From NCBI GenBank assembly GCA_002946415.1, contig NJPS01000046.1:806001-870000 (forward strand): DNA of 64,000 bases, read 5' to 3'. The position numbers were made by a program, and so were the translations under genes. The stretch is from Rutstroemia sp. NJR-2017a BVV2. Taxonomy: Eukaryota > Ascomycota > Leotiomycetes > Helotiales > Rutstroemiaceae. Under the pieces are notes generated by a model, which saw only the letters and a list, made by a program, of their open reading frames with translations, searched no databases and was not told the DNA's origin. Positions 57,542-64,000 of this stretch are shown here, piece by piece. Positions within the stretch are counted from its first letter, which is position 1; every line of letters starts with the position of its first letter.

Positions 57542-59347
57542 ATGGCCGAAGATCCCTTCGTCGATAGCTCCGTAGCTACATCAACCGACATAGCTCCTAT
57601 GGAAGTGGATGCGCCAATCACCACGGTCGTCGAGGAACCAGTTGATGTAACGAAAACGGGAGAGACCAGCTCCAACCAAGATCCTTCATTTATCCAAAAC
57701 CAGATTTCAATTCAAAGAAGTCCATCTACGGCAAAATCACATATATCTGCATTATCCAGAAAACTCTCCACCAAGTCCAATGGCAGCCCTCGTTCCACTT
57801 TGTCTCCGTCAAGCAAAGAGGAAGATAAAATTCAGGAAGACGATCGAGGTAGGCAACGAGGAGATTCTGACTCAAGCATTGTCGAAGCAACGAACAATTG
57901 CTCTCTCTCCAAATCCAATTCTACCTCTTCTGCACTCTCGGTTCGTTCGGAAAAATCGGCCAAATCAGTTCACTCAGTCAATGTTGTTGGCAGTTACCCC
58001 CTCGGAAGTCTTCGAGTGCACTCACCTTCGCCGCCACGACGACCTTCTGGCGATCATCACGAGATTCTGAAGGATGGTGATGTTCTCATTGTCCGTAATA
58101 TCCCCGGTGGTTCAATCTTCGGCTATGACACCAGATCTTTCACCATCCAAAACAAAGATCATAAATTCGAGGGTGTCAGAGACATCCCAGCAGGTGCTCA
58201 CTTTGTTTGGGGAGGATCAAGCAACGGTTCATCACGCACCGGATTTTGGCTCATGTCTATGAAGAGAGCTTCGAGTGAATATGGAGAAATCCATGTTTTG
58301 AGATGGGACAATTATAACGAGTCTCTAGATGAAGAGATCAGTGAGGCCGAGAAACGAATTCAAAAGGCCAGCATTTCAGAAATCACCAATAGACTGGAGA
58401 GCTACATCAGCAATGTTCCCACCACAACCACTACTCAAGATGAAACTTCCACGTCTTCCGCAATGAACTCTGCGTCTGCTTCACCTGCCTTGCCTTCGGA
58501 CACGGACATGTGGCATCGTCTGACTTCTTGCATCAAGCACCCGTATCTCAGCAAAGTCACTGGCGGCAAGTGGAACAACTGGAAAGTCACATCTAGCCAT
58601 GATGTTAAACAACAAGGCCCGCCGAAAGATGTACCCAGCAATGCGATGGATTTCTCCCGAGACGATGTCCTCAGCTTCGTTTTCCCAAAAGCTGTCCGTA
58701 CGTTCTCGGAATTGTCATTCGGTCGTGATCGCACCGAGCAAGCAATGGACACCTCGGCTCACATCATGGCCATTATCAGCGGCAATTGTACCTATGAAGA
58801 TTCGGACGAGATCATAGGCGAACTTCAGTTCTGCTACGTCACTGGTATGGTACTTGGAAATCTCGCATGCATGGAACAATGGGGAAACATTGTGCGCGTG
58901 GTATTCCGTGCCTTCCGCCTCGCTATGGACATGCCAGTCTTCTTCCGCAAGGTCATCGAAGCAGTGCATGCACAATTCATATACGATGACCAAGGTTTCG
59001 AATCCAGCATCTTCGACCACGATGCTAACCTGACGGACGATCTCAAGATGATCCTCACGGTCTTTAAATCCCGACTCAACGAGCAACTTCTCTCACACGG
59101 CTCGCTACTCACACGAGAGCAGCAGGAAGTCGGAACGGCGTTCGAGGCATTTGAATCCTGGTTGTGGAAATGGGGATGGGATCTCCGCGGCAACTATGTT
59201 CGGTCGGGAAAATTCCAGTTGGAGGATGGAGAGATTATTGATGCCGAGTTGAAGGACTTCGAGGCCGAGGATGAACGAGGTGAGTACGCGCCGGTGATAG
59301 TCGATCTCGATGAGGAGGGCCGCGAGAAAGACCTTATACGTTGGTAG
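57542..59347 (+). CDS. AAR2: Aar2 family U5 snRNP assembly factor
   Basis: Aar2 binds Prp8 in the cytoplasmic U5 snRNP precursor and is exchanged for Brr2 during maturation; needed for splicing. Single exon, 601 aa, ATG at 57542. The first 175 residues are Ser/Thr/acidic and disordered, an extension beyond the compact yeast protein. The conserved N-terminal beta domain starts at about residue 180 (DVLIVRNIPGGSIFGYDTRSF, RDIPAGAHFVWGGSS, RTGFWLMS). The helical C-terminal domain covers about 320-580 (ISGNCTYEDSDEIIGELQF, CYVTGMVLGNLACMEQW). The C-terminal tail is acidic. Convergent with S14. Confidence 0.93.
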   Translation: MAEDPFVDSSVATSTDIAPMEVDAPITTVVEEPVDVTKTGETSSNQDPSFIQNQISIQRSPSTAKSHISALSRKLSTKSNGSPRSTLSPSSKEEDKIQEDDRGRQRGDSDSSIVEATNNCSLSKSNSTSSALSVRSEKSAKSVHSVNVVGSYPLGSLRVHSPSPPRRPSGDHHEILKDGDVLIVRNIPGGSIFGYDTRSFTIQNKDHKFEGVRDIPAGAHFVWGGSSNGSSRTGFWLMSMKRASSEYGEIHVLRWDNYNESLDEEISEAEKRIQKASISEITNRLESYISNVPTTTTTQDETSTSSAMNSASASPALPSDTDMWHRLTSCIKHPYLSKVTGGKWNNWKVTSSHDVKQQGPPKDVPSNAMDFSRDDVLSFVFPKAVRTFSELSFGRDRTEQAMDTSAHIMAIISGNCTYEDSDEIIGELQFCYVTGMVLGNLACMEQWGNIVRVVFRAFRLAMDMPVFFRKVIEAVHAQFIYDDQGFESSIFDHDANLTDDLKMILTVFKSRLNEQLLSHGSLLTREQQEVGTAFEAFESWLWKWGWDLRGNYVRSGKFQLEDGEIIDAELKDFEAEDERGEYAPVIVDLDEEGREKDLIRW

Positions 59348-60242
59348 CGAATCTAAAACTTGTCTTGAAAATATTAAAATCGCATGTTTACCTATACCTA
59401 CCATTTATGTTGTTGTTGTACGATCTTGCCGTAGACTCTCTTCTACCTCTCCCCTCGATCCACCACCTATCTGAGATTCGCTGTCACCCATTCCACAAAT
59501 TCACATTCCCACACTTGTCTAACTCGTTACCTGGTGTTGCTTGTATAGGTCCGAAGAAGCCCAAAAGCCAACGTGCAAGTCGCTCCGGTATCTCATGGGT
59601 CTTCTAATATTTCCATTCTTCTCCTATTTATGGGATCATAGTACAACTTCGAATTCTCGACGCTTCCTAGTTGATGTACCTCTGTTAATAACATTAATCT
59701 ACCTCATGCGGTTGCAATTCCAGGGCTTCATGGTCTTCTTCTACCAACTCTACGACTGCTGGATACTTCTTGATAGAACTGGTTGGCTTGGACTGGGAGT
59801 ATAAGTGTAATAGGAGTTGCAGGAAGAAATGGCGTGGAACAAATAGAAATCTGCAATTAGAAGGTTGTCTTAGAGCCTAAGACTATTATGTAGATTGCGA
59901 CTGTATGGACAATGGGGTTTAAAAAAGGACTGGGAAAAGAAGCGGTGTGATATTGGCTGGCGGTTTATTGATGATGCACGTGTTGAGAAGGTACCGCATG
60001 TAAATATAGCAGAGAGTAGAATCACCAGTATCACTTTAACAAGTCCCAAGGTCTTTTGGCAGTATTTGATTTTCATGGCTGCACTTGTAATAAGCGCTTA
60101 TGTGACAAATGAGACAAGGTCGACCCTAGCCCAGATATAGAGACCAGGCAATACATGAAGTAAATGCCGTTCCCCGCGTAATTGTCATCAGTTGCACAAT
60201 AAGAACCAAATCCTGATCCATGAAGCCTGCAATACCACGAAA
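59348..60242. other. Intergenic between AAR2 and RPS14 3' ends
   Basis: About 0.9 kb of convergent 3' flank. A plus-strand frame at 59541-59804 is hydrophobic but has no supporting signals and is not called. Confidence 0.45.
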
Positions 60243-60935
60243 TCACAAACGACGACCACGACGACCTCCCTTGCGGCGGGTAGAGTCGGATGGTGTTGGG
60301 GTGACATCCTCAATTCGGCCGATCTTCATTCCGGTACGGGCAAGAGCACGGAGAGCGGACTGAGCACCTGGACCTGGGGTCTTGGTTCCGTTACCTGCAG
60401 AGAAGTAAATTAGCATGCTTCAAGCATTTGCAGATTGTCGGTTTCCAATTCTTACCTCCGGTAGCACGGATCTTGATGTGAAGGGCAGTGATGCCCAATT
60501 CCTTGCATCGAGCAGCAACATCTTGAGCAGCCAACATAGCAGCGTATGGGGAAGATTCGTCACGGTCTGCCTTAACCTTCATGCCACCAGTAACACGGCA
60601 GATGGTTTCGCGGCCACTGGAATCACCCAGAAAGTCAGCCTATGAACCAATTCATTTCCAAATTTTGTGCAACACATGTGTATTTTCACAACTCCACCAT
60701 TTTCCACATCGGGAGATTTTCAAGGGGCTACGGACCTGAGATCGGTGACGTGAACGAAGGTATCATTGAAAGATGCGAAGATACGGGCGACACCGAAAAC
60801 GAGTTCACCTAGAATTGCGGGGTCAGTATTCCTGTTCCAATTTGTGCGGAAAAGGGAATTTTGCTCACCTTCTCTGATCTGAGGACCGAGATTGATGTTC
60901 TCTTGCGCCGGGCGTGCTGCTTTCTTTGGAGGCAT
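60243..60935 (-). CDS. RPS14: 40S ribosomal protein S14 (uS11)
   Basis: Small-subunit protein at the mRNA exit/platform region, needed for late 18S rRNA processing. Exons: 60935-60869, 60808-60736, 60616-60456, 60394-60243; 150 aa, exactly the usual eukaryotic length. Donors GTGAGC, GTCCGT, GTAAGA. Seen: start [20 protein letters not shown], then [69 protein letters not shown], and the basic tail [11 protein letters not shown]. Its ATG is 355 nt from that of TYR1 on the other strand. Confidence 0.97.
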
Positions 60936-61290
60936 GTTGTTAGTTGCTGGATAGATTGATCGACGAAGTTTCGAAAATTGCCTTGAGGATTTCAAAAAGA
61001 ATGGCAGGTCGTGAAATTCAGAAATTTAGCGAGTTTGTGCGTGCTAGCTTAAAATAGGCAAGGCTGCTTGAAATTCCTTAGCGTGGCCGGGGCTCAAGAA
61101 CATCATAAAGTTTTCTTCGCGTCTGTAGAAATTCTTTTCCCCATCATCACTTCACGACAAGAAAAGTTCTTGTGCTTCGGACTCCGCGGTTTTCTTCACC
61201 ACATCGCGACGAGTTGAGGATACGAGTGTGTTTTAAGTCACAATCTATCTGCAGTTCTCTATCTAGGCTACTGTAGCCTGCCGTTCGACA
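60936..61290. promoter_or_regulatory. Divergent upstream region, RPS14 / TYR1
   Basis: 355 nt between the start codons of a ribosomal protein gene and an amino-acid biosynthesis gene; both promoters must lie here. Confidence 0.6.
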
Positions 61291-63111
61291 ATGGCCGCAA
61301 TTCGGACCAAGTTCGACGGATTGAAGGATGAGTTCGTTGTAGGTATCATTGGTATGGGAGACATGGGCAAGATGTATGCCCGGAGGCTCAGCGAAGCTGG
61401 ATGGAGGTAAACGCCCCTCGATTGAGTTTCGTTGAGCCTAATATGAATATGGTAAGCTACCTCTTCCACCTCCCCCTCCCCATCTATAATGATGACTTGA
61501 GTGCATTTGGCTCGATGTATTGTCTTCAGCCGCCTGACTACCATTCTGGTACCAGGTTGGCCGCTGGCTTTCTATGATGAAAAATCTCAGCTACCTTATT
61601 TTATTTTTGTCTGAATCAACACAATATTCTTCAGTTTTGCTTCAATTTTTTCTAGGGAATCTTAGACTGACGGTATTTCAATAGTTGCAAAACAAATCCT
61701 GCTCACATCAAAGCCTCAAATTCCATACGTACTAATTACGCTGGGTAGAGTAAACGCTTGTGACAGAGAAGAGAAATATGAAGCTTTGAAAGAGGAATGG
61801 GCAGATAGAGTAATTACCCAGTGTACGGATAGTTTAGCTGCAGCATATGCTGAGATGTCCATAGAACCAAGTTACAATTCTTCCAAATGGTCATCTCGTC
61901 TCCAGAGCAAGTGATTATATTATATACAATGTGGAAGCTGCCTCCATTGGCAAAGTCGTAGCTCAATATGGTCCATGTATAATTTGTTCTCTTCCTGTAT
62001 TGTCCCAGTCCTAACCATTTGACAGCCACAAAGCAAGGCGCTATTGTTGGAGGACAGACTTCTTGCAAGGCTCCCGAAATAGATGCCTTTGAAAAGTACC
62101 TACCACCAGACGTTGATATTGTTTCCTGCCATTCCCTACATGGTCCCGCTGTCGATCCACGTGGCCAGCCACTGGTAAGTTTGTCTCTCCCTCCTCAACC
62201 CGCAGCTATCTGAATTTCAACAGATCTTCATCAAACACCGCGCATCCCAAGAGAACTTTGAAAAAGTCGAGCATGTCCTCTCTTGCCTCGGCTCCAAACA
62301 CCACAACCTCTCCGCTCGTGAACACGACCGTATCACCGCCGACACCCAAGCCGTGACTCACGCGGCTTTCCTCTCCATGGGCAAAGCCTGGCACGCGAAT
62401 CAACAATTTCCCTGGGAAATCGCCCGCTACATCGGCGGCATCGAGAACGTCAAAATCAACCTCACTCTGCGCATCTATTCCCAGAAATGGCACGTGTACG
62501 CCGGTCTAGCGATTCTGAACCCCTATGCCAAGGAGCAGATCCGAGAATACGCACAAAGCGTCACAGATCTGTATAAACTGATGCTCGGCGGTCATCGCCG
62601 AGAACTGGAGGAGCGGATCAAGAGCGCAGGACGTTTCGTCTTCGGTCACCGGAAGGGGAGCTCGAATGAAGACTTACTGCTTCGTGACGAGGTCCTTGAT
62701 AGGTTTTCTTTGGGTAGAAAGCCGGAGACGCCTACGCCTAATAACCATCTTTCGCTATTGGCCATCGTAGACTGCTGGGCGCGTCTCAATATCATTCCGT
62801 ATGACCACATGATCTGCAGCACGCCCCTTTTCCGTCTTTGGCTTGGAGTCACAGAGTATCTCTTCCGCAACAGCAAATTACTAGATGAAGTCATCAATAC
62901 CGCAATCGAAGACAATACTTTCAGATCCGATGATCTGGAGTTTACGTTTGCGGCGAGGGGATGGAGCGAGTGTGTTGAATTTGGAGATTTTGAAAGCTGG
63001 AAGGATAGGTTTGAGAAGACGCAGACGTTCTTTGCACCGAGATTTGCGGAGGCGACAAAGGTCGGCAATGAGATGATGAAGACAATTTTGCAGAATACCA
63101 AGAAGGATTGA
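61291..63111 (+). CDS. TYR1: Prephenate dehydrogenase (tyrosine biosynthesis)
   Basis: Converts prephenate to 4-hydroxyphenylpyruvate using NADP+, the committed step to tyrosine. Exons: 61291-61406, 61749-61809, 61865-61976, 62026-62174, 62224-63111; 441 aa. The first intron (342 nt) is far longer than the others in the window; the rest are 49 to 55 nt. Seen: GIIGMGDMGKMYARRL dinucleotide-binding motif, VNACDREEKYEALK, NGHLVSRASDYIIYNVEA, AIVGGQTSCKAPEIDAFEKY, HSLHGPAVDPRGQPL, EHDRITADTQAVTHAAFLSM, LTLRIYSQKWHVYAGLAI, LSLLAIVDCWARL and YDHMICSTPLFRLWLGV. The order and content match the fungal enzyme. Divergent from S14, convergent with S16. Confidence 0.95.
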
Positions 63112-63648
63112 CGGGCTACAGGAAGGGGTTAGCCGGTTGGGGCGTGTGGGGCGTGTGGGCTGGTGCTTCTCTAATTTTTGGGAGTTGGGGTTTGGAGTAT
63201 GGCATGGCATTCAACATCGGTTTAGCTTGAGTTTGTTCTGCTTTAGAGCACACAACAGTCACATTTGCTGCTATCTGGGTTCTTCATGTAGCATGATCTT
63301 TCTCTACTGTTTCCTTTACTCTCAGTGATGTGGAATGGAACGCCCGTTGAAATATAATGATGAAGTCTGAAAGGTGCAGATATCGCTCACAGCTGGGTAC
63401 GAGAGTATGTATACATAAACTCACATCTACATATAAATCGTCTCATGACCCACTCACATATCACCAGAATCAGGGAAAGTGTCTTGACCAAATTCTTATT
63501 TCCCCTATATGCTCCTTGTCGTGAAAGTGCCGGAATAATCTTGCATTTATCTGCCTAAAATTCTACATACCAGCAAGAAAGGCCAATCCGATGCAAATGC
63601 AGCATAACCACTCCCCCAGATCCACACTCCTCCAAGTAAACCCCTTCC
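63112..63648. other. Intergenic between TYR1 and RPS16 3' ends
   Basis: About 540 nt of convergent 3' flank. Nothing else seen. Confidence 0.5.
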
Positions 63649-64000
63649 TTAACGGTAAGACTTTTGGTATCTGGCTCTGGCTCCGGGACCTAGCACATAT
63701 ATTAGTCACGCTCAAATTTCCACCACAGCAACAAAACTGACCTCCGAATTTCTTTGGCTCGCAACGTCTGTTATCGGCAACCAACAGAGTTCTGTCGTAG
63801 GTAACGAGGGCTTGCTTCAATTGGTTCTTGGAGTGCTCATCGACGAATTTTTGGTAGTAGGCGACGATGGCCTTGGAGATGGCTTGACGGATGGCGTAGA
63901 TTTGAGATGTTTGACCACCACCGGTAACTCTGACACGGATATCGACACCGGAGAATCTCTCGAGACCGACGACGAGGAGGGGTTCGTAGACCTTGAATCT
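63649..64000 (-). CDS. RPS16: 40S ribosomal protein S16 (uS9), 3' part
   Basis: Small-subunit protein whose C-terminal Arg contacts the P-site tRNA. The gene runs off the right edge, so the 5' end is missing. Exons in the window: 64000-63742 (partial) and 63689-63649. The visible 99 codons start R-F-K-V-Y-E-P-L-L and include [55 protein letters not shown], and the invariant end [10 protein letters not shown]. The junction gives G-G-P-G-A-R where a basic residue is usual in place of Pro; the alternative splice sites nearby do not keep the frame. The intron is 52 nt, donor GTCAGT, acceptor GCTAG. Confidence 0.95.

Noticed and set aside
59541..59804. 87-codon hydrophobic frame after AAR2
   Set aside because: It lies in the 3' flank between convergent genes; no splice link and no recognisable domain.

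Overview
The window looks like a chromosome segment of a filamentous ascomycete. Genes are split by short introns (about 55 to 110 nt) with GTAAGT/GTATGT-type donors and CTAAC/CTGAC-like branch sites, intergenic DNA is AT-rich, and the gene set (HET-domain protein, NoxR, uricase, Yak1, secreted small protein) is that of a mould. The overall character fits a leotiomycete such as the Botrytis/Sclerotinia group, but that placement is inference from gene style, not from a search. No tRNA, rRNA, CRISPR array or intact transposon was recognised.

Region 1 (about 1-13.5 kb) is accessory-like and gene-poor. It holds four minus-strand single-exon paralogues of an unrecognised cysteine-rich family (2287-2901, 3781-4365, 7801-8406, 9269-9919), a further unrelated cysteine-rich ORF (1218-1628) and a two-exon HET-domain gene (5165-7353) lying between the paralogues. 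Each paralogue carries two copies of a strict C-x2-C-x8-C-G-H-like module plus further CxxC pairs. This is the most novel feature in the window.

Region 2 (13.5-64 kb) is core genome: translation factor eIF4G (14220-19228), TORC2 subunit Rictor/AVO3 (21621-25711), uricase (27274-28290), mitochondrial ribosomal protein L13 (29438-30127) divergent from the SOD1 copper chaperone CCS1 (30498-31488), NADPH-oxidase regulator NoxR (34668-36582), a hemerythrin-like HHE protein (37631-38557), a GT8 glycosyltransferase (39720-40937), kinase Yak1 (41751-44694), Rad26/CSB (46575-50153), a small secreted protein (51573-52417), eIF3c/NIP1 (52873-55574), a small conserved protein with a probable GC-AG intron (56479-57035), Aar2 (57542-59347), ribosomal protein S14/uS11 (60243-60935), prephenate dehydrogenase Tyr1 (61291-63111) and the 3' part of ribosomal protein S16/uS9 (63649-64000).

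Functionally, many core genes belong to growth control and protein synthesis (eIF4G, eIF3c, two cytosolic and one mitochondrial ribosomal proteins, Rictor, Yak1). Others serve redox biology (CCS1, NoxR, HHE protein, uricase). Exon structures were derived by hand from splice consensus and frame continuity; for every spliced gene the exon lengths sum to a multiple of three and end at a stop. Only the 5' ends of Rictor and (off-window) S16 are unresolved.
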